NCBI GenBank assembly: GCA_025041195.1
Contig: JAKCFM010000002.1
Coordinates: 62,001 to 126,000, forward strand
DNA: 64,000 nucleotides
Source of the DNA: Halobacteriales archaeon YIM A00013
GTDB taxonomy: Archaea > Halobacteriota > Halobacteria > Halobacteriales > Haloarculaceae
Reading direction: 5' to 3'
Shown: one piece after another, positions 15,655-25,388 of the stretch
How the letters are laid out: each line of letters begins with the position of its first letter
Numbering within the stretch: position 1 is the first letter of the stretch
Position numbers and translations under genes: made by a program
The notes under the pieces: generated by a model
Told to the model about the DNA's origin: nothing
Seen by the model: the letters and a program-made list of their open reading frames with translations, nothing else
Database searches by the model: none

Positions 15655-17679
15655 ATGCAAAGTCGTGATGCTCTCGAAGACTACAAGCGAAATCAGGACG
15701 CTACCACGCGATTTCCCGGCGAATGGAGAACGACAAGCGGTCGGTTTTCCGGACGTAACGGGCGACTCGTCCACGTTGGAGAAGACGGGAGCCTCTGTGA
15801 GTTCAGCTATTCGCTCGTTGGGCTGTCCGGTATCGTTCGGTCACGGCTCGGCGTGCGCCCCGCAGACGACGCCGACGCCCAAACGGCGTGGTTCGACGCG
15901 ACCGCAAGTGAGCAGACCTACTACGGCGAAACTGCGCTCGTGATCACGGTCCATGACACTCCCTGGGGACCAGTCACCCAGTTCGATCTAACGCTTGCGG
16001 ACAGCCACGTCACGCATATCGATGCGGGCGAAGCGACTACATCACTCGGTGTCGTCGCCTGTGTCGGGTTCGCGCCGGACGGACGCGACAAACGCATCGC
16101 ACAGCTCCACCACGAAGACGTCGTTGAGGTGTATCACGCCGAGGAGACGGACTACATCGCCAGTGCCACCGGCTTCGAGAGCGTCCGTGGCGAGTCCTTC
16201 GTGGGATTCGAAACGCTCCTGTCGTCGGCCGCCATTGATTATCCCCGAGAACGCCCAGAGAATCCCTACGACGAGGATCTGCTCAGCGGCGATGTCATCA
16301 CTGTCGCACCCACCGACGGTGGCACCACAACGATTTCGACATTGTTGACCACCCGATCGGCCGAGTCGCGACAGGACGCACTTGAACGCGTCCGGTCTGT
16401 GGGATCGATCCACGACGCCGATGTGCTCCGACATAGTGCGACAGACCAGGTCGAGACATCCATCGACGATTCGGTTCCGTATGCTGGGGCCATCGCTGCT
16501 GATCTCAGGGTGCTCTCGATGCTTACCGGAGAAACCGGGCTGCGCATCGCGGGACCCGACTTCGATCACTACTATGCCAACTCTGGAGGGTATGGATATG
16601 CGTGGTTTCGTGACGACTCCGAGATATCTCGCTTCCTGAAAGCGGCTGACGATCACTTTGCCCTCGGGCTTGCGGACTGGCACGACCGCAGTGTGGCTGC
16701 CTACAGTGACACACAGCTAGACGATGGCTCGTGGCCCCACCGCGTCTGGCCGTTCGACGGATCGCTGGCCCCCGGCTGGGCAAACGCCCGCCTGGAGGCA
16801 GGCAACGGCGTCAACTACCAGGCAGACCAGACCGGCAGCGTCGCCGCGTTCCTCGCAATAGCCGACGCATCCGAAGATAATGTCATAGAACGGGCGCTTG
16901 ACGCACTCGACGCATCACTGGCTGAGGATGGTCGTCCCGTCACCTGCCAGAACGCCTGGGAAGACATGACGGGGCGCTTCACCCACACGGCAGCGACGTT
17001 TTTGGAGGCCTATGCAACCCTCGCAGCGAATGGTCCGGAGACGATCACTGAGCATGCGGGCGAACGAGCAGCCGAGGTCTATGACGCGCTCGATGATCTC
17101 TGGGTTGCAGAACGCGGCTGCTACGCGCTGAGAGAATACGCCGATGACCACGGCGAAAGCGGCCTCGATCCCCGAGCTGATTCGGCGACGCTCGCGCTCG
17201 CAAACGCCCACCGCGCGTACGCCGAAATTGGACAACTCGACGAACAACGGATCGAAAGACTCGTTTCACACGTCACGACCGTTATCGACGAACTCACCCA
17301 CCAGACGGATGCAGTGACCGGACTTGTCCGCTATGAGGGCGACGACTGGCGAACGCGAGAGCAAGACCACGAGAAGATCTGGACGGTTTCGACCGCCTGG
17401 GGTGCCCACGCTGCGGCGGCGCTTGCTGCCCTTCTGATCGACCGTAACGACCCGCGAGCGAACGAGATGGCCGAAACAGCCCGCAAACTGCTCGGGCTGG
17501 TCCTCCCAGATGGACCACTCTGCCAGCCAACCGGATATCTCTCAGAACAGGTGTTCGATGACGGAACTCCAGACAGCGCGACACCGCTAGGCTGGCCCCA
17601 TGCGCTCCGACTGGCGACGATCACGCTGATGGACAAGCACGAACTGCTCGAAACGCGGTCGGTTGCAGCGGACGACTGA
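15655..17679 (+). CDS. glycoside hydrolase family 15 glucoamylase-like enzyme
   Basis: A 674-residue GH15 protein that releases glucose from the non-reducing ends of alpha-glucans. Residues about 1-255 are the N-terminal beta-sandwich; the rest is the (alpha/alpha)6 barrel. The substrate-binding GYGYAWFRDDSEISRFL is near residue 313. CQNAWEDMTGRFTHTAA holds the general-acid Glu, and LSEQVFDDGTPDSATPLGW holds the general-base Glu, as in prokaryotic glucoamylases. There is no signal peptide, so it works in the cytoplasm on imported oligosaccharides. It lies 106 bases upstream of an oligopeptide-family ABC transporter, which is probably its substrate supplier. Glucoamylase and glucodextranase activities cannot be told apart here. 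Confidence 0.92.
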   Translation: MQSRDALEDYKRNQDATTRFPGEWRTTSGRFSGRNGRLVHVGEDGSLCEFSYSLVGLSGIVRSRLGVRPADDADAQTAWFDATASEQTYYGETALVITVHDTPWGPVTQFDLTLADSHVTHIDAGEATTSLGVVACVGFAPDGRDKRIAQLHHEDVVEVYHAEETDYIASATGFESVRGESFVGFETLLSSAAIDYPRERPENPYDEDLLSGDVITVAPTDGGTTTISTLLTTRSAESRQDALERVRSVGSIHDADVLRHSATDQVETSIDDSVPYAGAIAADLRVLSMLTGETGLRIAGPDFDHYYANSGGYGYAWFRDDSEISRFLKAADDHFALGLADWHDRSVAAYSDTQLDDGSWPHRVWPFDGSLAPGWANARLEAGNGVNYQADQTGSVAAFLAIADASEDNVIERALDALDASLAEDGRPVTCQNAWEDMTGRFTHTAATFLEAYATLAANGPETITEHAGERAAEVYDALDDLWVAERGCYALREYADDHGESGLDPRADSATLALANAHRAYAEIGQLDEQRIERLVSHVTTVIDELTHQTDAVTGLVRYEGDDWRTREQDHEKIWTVSTAWGAHAAAALAALLIDRNDPRANEMAETARKLLGLVLPDGPLCQPTGYLSEQVFDDGTPDSATPLGWPHALRLATITLMDKHELLETRSVAADD

Positions 17680-17785
17680 CCAACCAAGTGCCGACACAAC
17701 GAATGGACGACCAATAATTAGAATCTGTGAAGGAGTTTTTCACCAACACTTTTATTTGGTGGTGGTTCACAATCGCATACGAACT

Positions 17786-19639
17786 ATGGCAAAAAATCAC
17801 GGAGAACGTCAGAGTCGGGTGCCGCTCTCTCGCCGTCGGTTCGTAAAAACGATCGGTGCAGTGGGTGTTGCGGGTGGACTCGCCGGCTGTGGTGGCCAGC
17901 AGGCAGGCTCTACCTCCACTCCGACCGGTGGGGTGGATGCACCGACGCCAGCAGCGGTAGACAAAAAGACGCTACGGAAGATCCAGGAGCTCGCCTACGT
18001 CACCAACCAGACGCTGCCGGCCATGCCGCTCCTGGAAAAGCTCGCCCAGTCGTTTCAGACGACTGACGACTGGAACGTTCCTGCCAAGGATAGCCCCAAA
18101 GCTCAGCTCTACTGGCCGACCGAGTGGCTTCCTCGGTCGGGAGCGTGGACCAGAACTGACGAGGCGTCCGACGAGCGGCTGACCTTCGCGCAGTGGGCGG
18201 TGCCAAAGGATTCACAGTACAACACCTGGAACGGCAAGAACTTCGGCGAGGCGCGGCGGATGCTGTTCGATCGGTTCATGAAGTACAACCTCGCGGATAG
18301 AGAGTATACAGGCTATGTCGTCAGCGACTGGACGCTTGACGGCACGACCCTTACTCTGTCCATCCGCGAGGGCCAGGCCTGGCACAACGGTGATCCGGTC
18401 ACTGCAACCGACGTTGCAAACCAGATCAAACTTGACTGTTACAACGGCGAAAGCCTCAACACGTTCATCGCACCGGAGGACAAGGGAACGCTCTCCGAGA
18501 AGATCACCGCAACCGATACGACGACCGTCGAGCTGTCGCTCGTTAAAGCTGTCAATGAGGAGATCCTACTCGCATACCTCCAGCCGACGTATCTCGTTGC
18601 CCACGACGATACCTACGGCACGTTCGTCACGAAGCTCGATGAAGCAGGCTCCACGGACGAACGATCGAGTGCGTTGGGCGAGCTTACAAGCCACACCAAG
18701 TCCGAACCGATCGGCTCAGGGCCCTTCCAGTTCGAGGATGCAGACACTCGGCGGACGCTCCTGAAGAAATTTGAAGACCACCCAGATGCGGACGCGATGA
18801 ACTACTCCGAGGTGGAGTACCTGTACAAGCCCGAAAATCAGGGCCGTTGGGACTCGCTCATCAACGGAGAGACCGACGGCTCTGCGACGCTGTTTATGCC
18901 GTCGAACAAACTCAACCAGCTCCCGGACACTGTCCAGGTCAGCCTCATTCCGCGTCACTGGGGCCTGGGCCTCGTGTTCAATTTCGACGAGAAACCGGTC
19001 GATGATCCGAGGATCCGCAAGGCAATCGCTCACGTCATCAATCGGAAAGCGGTCGCGAATAACTCCGGTGCCGGCACAAATTCGAAAATAGCAGTCACCT
19101 ATCCCAGCGGTCTGACCGGCGAGTTCACCGGCCAGATCGAAGGGACCTGGCTCGAAGGCGTTACCGAAGCGTTTCAGACGTACGGCCGCGGGATGTCTCA
19201 GTCCGAGGAGGCCGCTGCACTCCTCGAAAAAGCGGGCTATCAGAAGCAAAATGGCACCTGGAAGAAAGACGGCGAGCCGCTGTCTCTCCCGATCAAAGGG
19301 CCGTCTGGCTTTTCCGACTGGGTGTCGGGCGCCCAAACCATTGTTTCCCAGCTCAAGCAGTTCGGTATTGAGGCAGAAGCCGTAATGAAAGACACCTCGA
19401 CGTACTGGGGAAAAGATTACACCAACGGTGACTTCGTTGTCGGACTACAGGGATGGGCCTCCTATGACTACTCCCATCCGTTCTTCCACTTCCAGTGGTT
19501 GTTCGACAGCTGGGACGCCAAAAACGCCTGGAACCTTCCGAGCGACTTTACGTCGCCAGTGTTACACGACCAGGAGCGTGACGGCGAGACCGTCACTCCA
19601 GCGAGGCTCGTCTCAGAGCTCTCCACATCCGAGGAGTAA
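17786..19639 (+). CDS. oligopeptide-family (SBP_bac_5) ABC transporter substrate-binding lipoprotein
   Basis: A 617-residue extracellular binding protein of cluster C (peptide, nickel or oligosaccharide). The frame is open further upstream, but the ATG at 17786 gives the proper export signal: Tat motif SRRRFVKTIGAVGV and lipobox LAGC near residue 36. The binding fold includes GQAWHNGDPVTATDVANQIK and LGLVFNFDEKPVDDPRIRKA, both hallmarks of the family. A CACCAA/TTGGTG hairpin (17741-17761) lies 25 bases before the start. Although the family is named for peptides, its position behind a GH15 glucoamylase argues for import of malto- or isomalto-oligosaccharides. Confidence 0.9.
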   Translation: MAKNHGERQSRVPLSRRRFVKTIGAVGVAGGLAGCGGQQAGSTSTPTGGVDAPTPAAVDKKTLRKIQELAYVTNQTLPAMPLLEKLAQSFQTTDDWNVPAKDSPKAQLYWPTEWLPRSGAWTRTDEASDERLTFAQWAVPKDSQYNTWNGKNFGEARRMLFDRFMKYNLADREYTGYVVSDWTLDGTTLTLSIREGQAWHNGDPVTATDVANQIKLDCYNGESLNTFIAPEDKGTLSEKITATDTTTVELSLVKAVNEEILLAYLQPTYLVAHDDTYGTFVTKLDEAGSTDERSSALGELTSHTKSEPIGSGPFQFEDADTRRTLLKKFEDHPDADAMNYSEVEYLYKPENQGRWDSLINGETDGSATLFMPSNKLNQLPDTVQVSLIPRHWGLGLVFNFDEKPVDDPRIRKAIAHVINRKAVANNSGAGTNSKIAVTYPSGLTGEFTGQIEGTWLEGVTEAFQTYGRGMSQSEEAAALLEKAGYQKQNGTWKKDGEPLSLPIKGPSGFSDWVSGAQTIVSQLKQFGIEAEAVMKDTSTYWGKDYTNGDFVVGLQGWASYDYSHPFFHFQWLFDSWDAKNAWNLPSDFTSPVLHDQERDGETVTPARLVSELSTSEE

Positions 19640-19648
19640 CCATCGTCC

Positions 19649-20659
19649 ATGAGATACGCACTGAAGCGACTCGTACAATCGGTTCTCACTGTCTTCGTGG
19701 TGGTCTCGGCCAGTTTCGGGTTGGTCCGACTCCTCCCGGGTGGGCCCCTGGATTATCTGCGGGCACAGGCGATCCAGCAAGGTGGAAGCGACCTGTCGGT
19801 GACCGAGATCAACCGCCGGATCGCTGCACAGACGAACATCGCCGTCGAGGAGCCGCTGTACGTCCAGTATCTCGAATACATGGGCGCAATATTCCGGGGC
19901 GACTTTGGTCGGTCAATCTGGTATGAAGCGCCAGTTACCGAAATCATCGGCCCAGCCATCCCGTGGACGGTGTTTCTGACCGGGTCAGCGCTGTTTCTTG
20001 CCTTTACCGTCGGCGTATCGCTGGGCGCGTTCATGGCATACAGGGAGGGTTCCCGGTTCGATGTCGCGAGCACAGGAATCGGTCTCGTGCTCAACTCGAC
20101 GCCTGGCTACGTGGTTGGGTTGCTGTTCGTCGCATTCCTCGGGTATCGCTTGGAACTATTCCCGACTGGTGGGCGGTATGCGTCCGCGCTGACACCCGGA
20201 TTCAGTCTCCCTTTTCTAACCAGTGTTCTCCATCACGGCGCATTGCCGATCCTGTCGATGGCTGTTGTCGGCTTTGGTGGCTGGGCGCTTTCGATGCGCG
20301 GCAACGCCGTTCGCGTGCTCGGGGAGGATTATCTCCGGAGCGCACGACTTCGCGGTCTTTCGACCCGCCGGATCGCGATGCGCTATGTTGCCCGCAACGC
20401 CATCCTGCCAATGTACACTGGACTGATGATCGCGATCGGAACCGTCTTCGGCGGCGCAGTTATCATCGAGAATATTTTTGCGTATCCAGGGATCGGGTTT
20501 TACCTGATCCAGGCGATAAACGCCCGTGACTATCCGTTGATGATGGGCGGATTCATCCTGATCACGGTCGCGATGGTGATCGGCATCACTATCGCAGACC
20601 TGACGTATGGGTGGCTTGACCCCCGCGCGAAAGGAGGTGACGCACGTGAGTCCTACTGA
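19649..20659 (+). CDS. oligopeptide-family ABC transporter permease (DppB/OppB type)
   Basis: A 336-residue permease with six predicted membrane helices. It opens with MRYALKRLVQSVLTVFVVV, the typical first helix of DppB proteins, and the long periplasmic-side loop after helix 1 is present. The conserved cytoplasmic loop is DYLRSARLRGLSTRRIAMRY near residue 230. It starts 9 bases after the binding-protein gene and its end overlaps the next permease gene by 14 bases. It forms the transmembrane channel together with that second permease. Confidence 0.93.
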   Translation: MRYALKRLVQSVLTVFVVVSASFGLVRLLPGGPLDYLRAQAIQQGGSDLSVTEINRRIAAQTNIAVEEPLYVQYLEYMGAIFRGDFGRSIWYEAPVTEIIGPAIPWTVFLTGSALFLAFTVGVSLGAFMAYREGSRFDVASTGIGLVLNSTPGYVVGLLFVAFLGYRLELFPTGGRYASALTPGFSLPFLTSVLHHGALPILSMAVVGFGGWALSMRGNAVRVLGEDYLRSARLRGLSTRRIAMRYVARNAILPMYTGLMIAIGTVFGGAVIIENIFAYPGIGFYLIQAINARDYPLMMGGFILITVAMVIGITIADLTYGWLDPRAKGGDARESY

Positions 20660-21788
20660 GATACCCGACGAGGCTGACGACGCAAGCACCGAGGCCGTCG
20701 AGAGCGAACCGTCCGTCAACAACGAAGCGCGGTCGGCCATCACCGGCCACGCACATACTGGACGAACGCCAGCCGATGGCTCTGCTGTCTCGGCGTTCGA
20801 GCAGGTGGCCCACGTATCGATGACCGAGGGCGAGCGTCGGCGACAGTGGTTCGAAGAGCGAGTGCTGGCACCAGCACGAATCGTCTGGAACGACTGGCGC
20901 GCCCGGACAGGGTTCATCATCGTGGTGAGCTATCTGCTGATGGGCACTGTCGGGACTGTACTCGTCACTGCACCCCAGCCCAACCAGGGCGAGTTGCTTA
21001 TTGGTGCGTTCAGAACGCTCGAATTTCCGCTCGGAACGACTGCCTCGGGGACGAGCATCCTCTCGCAACTGGTGTATGCCACCCCATCCATGCTCATCAT
21101 GATCGGTTCGGGAGCGGTGTTCACAGTCGCCCTCGGCACGGCCGTCGGCACGCTCGCCGGCTACAAAGGAGGACGGTTGGACAGCGTACTGATGACGATA
21201 ACGGATATCATGATGACCATCCCCGGACTCCCTCTGACAATCGTCCTCGCAACAGTCCTCCAGATTAAGGGCAACCCCGCAGTCATTGGTATCCTCATCA
21301 CGATAAACGCCTGGGCCGGGCTTGGTCGGGCCATCCGATCACAGGCACTCACGCTCCGCGATGCCGAATACGTTGAAGCCTCGCGCATCATGGGAATGAA
21401 GACCCCAACGATACTCTGGGGAGATATCATCCCCAATCTGATGCCGTACATCACGATGAGCTTCGTCCAGCAGGCACGAGCCGTGATTTTCGGCTCCGTT
21501 GGCCTCTACTTCCTGGGCGTGTTGCCCTACAGCAGCATCAACTGGGGTGTGATGATGAACGCAGCCGTCAACAGGGCTGGTGCGACGTCGTCTCCAGCGG
21601 CGTTGCACTGGCTATTGCTGCCGATGCTGACGATCATCGTCCTCGCGCTTGGATTGACGTTGCTTGCCCAGGGTGCAGACCGCATCTTCAACCCGCGCGT
21701 CCGCGCACGACACGCAAAGACCATTGGTGACGGCGAAGATGACGAACCAGACGACCCAACGACGACCACAACAACTGGAGGATTCTGA
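20646..21788 (+). CDS. oligopeptide-family ABC transporter permease (DppC/OppC type)
   Basis: A 380-residue permease. The GTG at 20646 is chosen because a strong Shine-Dalgarno sequence, GGAGGTGA (20633-20640), sits 5 bases before it; the same frame is open to 20607. A hydrophilic N-terminal extension of about 90 residues precedes the first helix (GFIIVVSYLLMGTVGTVL), longer than in most DppC proteins. The cytoplasmic loop DAEYVEASRIMGMKTPTILW is near residue 240. It overlaps the upstream permease and is followed directly by the first ATPase gene. Confidence 0.92.
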   Translation: MSPTEIPDEADDASTEAVESEPSVNNEARSAITGHAHTGRTPADGSAVSAFEQVAHVSMTEGERRRQWFEERVLAPARIVWNDWRARTGFIIVVSYLLMGTVGTVLVTAPQPNQGELLIGAFRTLEFPLGTTASGTSILSQLVYATPSMLIMIGSGAVFTVALGTAVGTLAGYKGGRLDSVLMTITDIMMTIPGLPLTIVLATVLQIKGNPAVIGILITINAWAGLGRAIRSQALTLRDAEYVEASRIMGMKTPTILWGDIIPNLMPYITMSFVQQARAVIFGSVGLYFLGVLPYSSINWGVMMNAAVNRAGATSSPAALHWLLLPMLTIIVLALGLTLLAQGADRIFNPRVRARHAKTIGDGEDDEPDDPTTTTTTGGF

Positions 21789-21789
21789 C

Positions 21790-22830
21790 GTGCAACAAGC
21801 CAGAAACGATACACCGAATGCGATTGTGGCGGTCCGTAACGGCAGCGTCACCTACGACCTGGAGAACCGCGATGCAATGGTCCTTGATGACGTGAGTATT
21901 GATCTCAAACGGGGAGAGATACTCGGCGTCGTCGGTGAATCGGGATCGGGAAAATCGATGCTCGCAAACGCCATGATGGATGCCGTCGAGGAGCCAGGAA
22001 TCACCACCGGGAGTGTGCGCTACTACCCCGAATCGGACGGCAATCCCGTGAACGTCCTCGAACTCAGCCGCGGAGAGCTACAGAGCGTCCGATGGGAAGA
22101 GATTTCGATGGTATTCCAGGGCGCGCTCTCGTCGTTCAATCCCACCATGGACATCAGGGGTCACTTCGAAGAGACTCTCACCGCCCACGACTACGACGTC
22201 GAAGCGGGAATGAAACGGGCCCGCCAGTTGCTATCGGATCTCCATCTCGATCCCGACCGGATACTTGAGTCGTATGCTCACGAGCTTTCGGGCGGGATGA
22301 GCCAGCGAGCACTCATCGCACTCTCGCTGATCCTCGAACCAACGGTGCTCCTGATGGACGAACCAACGGCTGCCCTGGACCTGTTGATGCAGCGGTCGAT
22401 TCTGAGCCTGCTCGACGACATCAAGGAAAAATACGAGCTCTCGATCCTTTTCATCACGCATGACCTCCCGCTCGTAGCCGGGCTAGCCGACCGGCTCGCA
22501 ATTCTCTATGCGTTCGAGATAGCAGAGGTTGGGCCGAGCGAGGAGATCATCGGTAACTCACACCATCCATACACCAGAGCGCTGTTGAAGGCAGTTCCGA
22601 CACTCGAAACACCGCCGGCTTCGATGGAACCAATTGAAGGAACAGCGCCGAATCCAGCACACACTCCCGCCGGCTGTCACTACGCCCCGCGGTGTCCGCT
22701 CGCGACCGATGCGTGTCGCACAGAGACGCCGCCCTGGGACGACGTGAATCCAGGCCACCGGACGGCCTGCTTCCATCCCGAGAAAGTACCAGAAGCCATT
22801 CGTTTCGATGGAGGAGAGAACGGTTCATGA
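21790..22830 (+). CDS. oligopeptide-family ABC transporter ATP-binding protein (DppD/OppD type)
   Basis: A 346-residue ATPase. The GTG at 21790 starts one base after the permease stop and has GGAGGA at 21777-21782; the frame is open further upstream but would overlap the permease. Walker A GESGSGKS, signature LSGGMSQRALIAL and Walker B VLLMDEPTAALD are complete. The C-terminus carries the oligopeptide-transporter extension with four cysteines (GCHYAPRCPLATDAC and TACFHPE), which binds an iron-sulfur cluster in some homologs. It overlaps the next ATPase (ATGA). Confidence 0.93.
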   Translation: MQQARNDTPNAIVAVRNGSVTYDLENRDAMVLDDVSIDLKRGEILGVVGESGSGKSMLANAMMDAVEEPGITTGSVRYYPESDGNPVNVLELSRGELQSVRWEEISMVFQGALSSFNPTMDIRGHFEETLTAHDYDVEAGMKRARQLLSDLHLDPDRILESYAHELSGGMSQRALIALSLILEPTVLLMDEPTAALDLLMQRSILSLLDDIKEKYELSILFITHDLPLVAGLADRLAILYAFEIAEVGPSEEIIGNSHHPYTRALLKAVPTLETPPASMEPIEGTAPNPAHTPAGCHYAPRCPLATDACRTETPPWDDVNPGHRTACFHPEKVPEAIRFDGGENGS

Positions 22831-23945
22831 GCGATACCGAATCCATCGACGACGATGTCGTGTTATCCGTTGAAGACGTCTCTGTCCACTTCGAGCCCCA
22901 GCAAGGGTTCATCGATTCGCTGCTGTCGGAGCCCCAGACGGTACGGGCTGTTGATGGCGTCTCGCTCGATATCGCCGAAAACGATGTGCTTGCCCTCGTC
23001 GGCGAGTCCGGTTGTGGCAAGACGACGCTCGGCAAGACCATCATCGGTGCCCAGCGCCCAACCGATGGGAGCGTTACCTACCGCAATCAGGATATCTGGG
23101 ACGCCAAGGACGACCAGGGAGACGTAGTGATTCCCTTTGGTGAGGTCCGGCGGGCGCTTCAGATAATTCACCAGGATCCCGGCGCTTCGCTCAACCCCAA
23201 CAAGAAGGTCATCACGTCGCTCGAAGCGCCGCTGAAGCGGTGGGAACCCGAGATGAATACCGAGGATCGCCGGGCTCGCATCCTCGCGTTGCTCGAACGC
23301 GTCGGAATGGTGCCGCCCGCAGACTACGCTCACCGCTTTCCCCACCAGCTGAGCGGCGGCGAACAACAGCGAGTCGCCCTCGTTCGAGCACTGTTGATGA
23401 ATCCGGATGTCATCCTCGCCGACGAGGCAGTCTCTGCGTTGGATGTCTCCCTGCGCGTGGAGACGATGGATCTATTGCTCGAACTACAGAAACAGTTCAA
23501 CACCTCTTTCGTCTTCATCTCGCACAATCTCTCGAACGCTCGCTATCTCGCGGAGGAGGCTGGCGGTCGCGTCGCCATCATGTATCTCGGCGAGATCGTT
23601 GAGATCGGGGCGCCCGAGGCGGTACTCAACGACCCACAGCATCCGTATACGAAGGTGTTGCGCTGGGCGACTGCGGATCTGGATCCGAGTGCTGAGGAGA
23701 TGGTCGATCCACCGGTTCGATCGATCGACGTTCCCGACCCTGTAAATCCGCCCGCTGGCTGTCGATTCCACACCCGGTGTCCCGAGGCTCGGGAGGTGTG
23801 TACAAACGATACCCCAGAGCTCGGAGCGACCGATCAGAAGACGCGGTGTGCGGCCTGTCACCGAACGGATCCGGACCACGAGTACTGGGAGAGCAACCTT
23901 CTCAAGGGCGTCGAGACCACAAACCCATCCACAGCAGATGATTGA
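22827..23945 (+). CDS. oligopeptide-family ABC transporter ATP-binding protein (DppF/OppF type)
   Basis: A 372-residue second ATPase of the same transporter. The ATG overlaps the stop of the first ATPase as ATGA, which fixes the start at MSDTESIDDD. Walker A GESGCGKTT, signature LSGGEQQRVALVRALL and Walker B VILADEAVSALD are intact. The C-terminal cysteine extension (GCRFHTRCPEAREVC and CAACHRT) is also present. A 14-residue stretch before the first core strand (PQQGFIDSLLSEPQ) is longer than in many homologs. It pairs with the preceding ATPase as a heterodimer. Confidence 0.93.
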   Translation: MSDTESIDDDVVLSVEDVSVHFEPQQGFIDSLLSEPQTVRAVDGVSLDIAENDVLALVGESGCGKTTLGKTIIGAQRPTDGSVTYRNQDIWDAKDDQGDVVIPFGEVRRALQIIHQDPGASLNPNKKVITSLEAPLKRWEPEMNTEDRRARILALLERVGMVPPADYAHRFPHQLSGGEQQRVALVRALLMNPDVILADEAVSALDVSLRVETMDLLLELQKQFNTSFVFISHNLSNARYLAEEAGGRVAIMYLGEIVEIGAPEAVLNDPQHPYTKVLRWATADLDPSAEEMVDPPVRSIDVPDPVNPPAGCRFHTRCPEAREVCTNDTPELGATDQKTRCAACHRTDPDHEYWESNLLKGVETTNPSTADD

Positions 23946-24035
23946 AGCTATGCTATGTGAGTGGACAGCCGTTGGAAATGGGCCGGTATGGTGGATCCCT
24001 TCTACTCACACGGATTGCAGGCGGGGGGAGATTCA

Positions 24036-24242
24036 ATGAAAGCCGTCTGGCGTGCCTTCTTCGTATCGAGCGTCATCTTGCTCGTCTTGCTCGGGTTCTC
24101 GATGCCATACGTTGAACCAGGTACCGCGACGTACGTCATTTCGGTGGTGAGCTTCGCGATGGTGAGTGTAATACTGGTCGGGTCGGCCGCCTTCATCTAC
24201 TTCGATTGGAATCCATTCGACGAACTGTTCGTAAATAACTAA
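24036..24242 (+). CDS. small two-helix membrane protein
   Basis: A 68-residue protein, 90 bases after the transporter ATPase. A purine-rich GGGGGAG lies just upstream of the ATG at 24036, and the protein opens MKAVWRAFFVSSVILLVLL. Two hydrophobic helices (about residues 8-27 and 35-55) are joined by a short polar loop, and the C-terminus is acidic (DWNPFDELF). A longer reading from 23961 is possible but adds an uncharacteristic extension. The family is not recognised. Position suggests an accessory subunit of, or passenger with, the oligosaccharide transporter. Confidence 0.6.
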   Translation: MKAVWRAFFVSSVILLVLLGFSMPYVEPGTATYVISVVSFAMVSVILVGSAAFIYFDWNPFDELFVNN

Positions 24243-24267
24243 GAGCCAGTCAATACTGTCGACTCGC

Positions 24268-25329
24268 TCACTGGTTTGCTTCCATTTCGGGGCTCCACAG
24301 TCGGACTAGTTTCGCTTCGTACTCTTCGATAAAGGCTCCTGGACCCCCGATGGAATGTATGTCATCACCGATTTGGACGAGAAGCGTATTTTCGATCGGA
24401 AGGGAGCTTGAACGGGGTTCGATAATCGACTGTCGTGTCTCTACGACCTGGCCACGTATCGTTTCGAAGCCGCTACTAGTGGCGGTCGATCGGACTTTGA
24501 TCTCTGCGTGGAGATCGACACCCTGCTTCAGAAGGCAGGTCCCATCAAAGACTGCATGGCGAAAGCTGGTGTATTCGTGCGGAAGGTCATGCGGCCGGGT
24601 GAGTGATATTTCTGCCCCACACCGCCAATAATAGCCCAGAAACGCTTCGATGAACGTCGGGATGAGGTGATATTCGTGAATATATATAGATATTTTATGC
24701 GAATGTGATTTATGGATGGTCTCCCCTGGCGAAAGCAGCCCTTTCCATCCATCGACAGCCATCACGGTGGGTACATTTTCGTCCCAGGTACAAACGACGG
24801 ACGCAATCGTAGCTTCGGTAGTGACCGCTGTCTGTGATCCGGTCAGTAACAGAAGGATGAACACACCACGATCGAGTGCATTTCGTAGCTCCGCTGCGAT
24901 GTCAGGCACTGCTTGGGCTGGGATCGACAGGATGATTTCGGTTTCTGCTGTTCGAATGGTTTCACGGATCCGTTTGAAGAGCGTCGATTGGGTTTTTAGC
25001 ACCTCAACCTGGTGTTCGAACTGATTTTCCACAAAGCGCGTATTGAGTTCGGACTCGACCATGGAAAGATCGTCCTTTAGATCGGCGATCGACTCGGACG
25101 GAGAGACTGCACGTACCACCGTTGGTGTGATGTAATTATCGACCAGTACGAGACCCTGCTCCTCAAGCCGCTCTGAAACGTTATACGCGTACCGAACCGA
25201 AACCTCTGCTTTTTCGGCTAGCGAACTGATTTGGATTTCACCATGATCGATGACGACGAGATAGGTCGCGACTTCCTTTGCTGAAAATCCGAACCGTCCG
25301 AGTATGGCTTCGAGATCGCTGTCGTTCAT
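24268..25329 (-). CDS. TrmB family sugar-responsive transcriptional regulator (paralog 2)
   Basis: A 353-residue TrmB protein clearly related to paralog 1 over its whole length (winged helix EAILGRFGFSAKEVATYLVV, then ISSLAEKAEVSVRYAYNVSE; sensor domain EIILSIPAQAVPDIAAELRN). The start at 25329 aligns with paralog 1. It lies 59 bases downstream of GH97 enzyme 1 on the same strand and could be the last gene of the operon that begins at the CUT1 binding protein. It is convergent with the oligopeptide-type transporter genes. It probably regulates the CUT1/GH97 half of the island. Confidence 0.9.
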   Translation of the reverse strand: MNDSDLEAILGRFGFSAKEVATYLVVIDHGEIQISSLAEKAEVSVRYAYNVSERLEEQGLVLVDNYITPTVVRAVSPSESIADLKDDLSMVESELNTRFVENQFEHQVEVLKTQSTLFKRIRETIRTAETEIILSIPAQAVPDIAAELRNALDRGVFILLLLTGSQTAVTTEATIASVVCTWDENVPTVMAVDGWKGLLSPGETIHKSHSHKISIYIHEYHLIPTFIEAFLGYYWRCGAEISLTRPHDLPHEYTSFRHAVFDGTCLLKQGVDLHAEIKVRSTATSSGFETIRGQVVETRQSIIEPRSSSLPIENTLLVQIGDDIHSIGGPGAFIEEYEAKLVRLWSPEMEANQ

Positions 25330-25388
25330 ACCCACCATAGAAGCGATACGGATTATAGATGGGTGATAACGGCAAATATATAAGTGCG

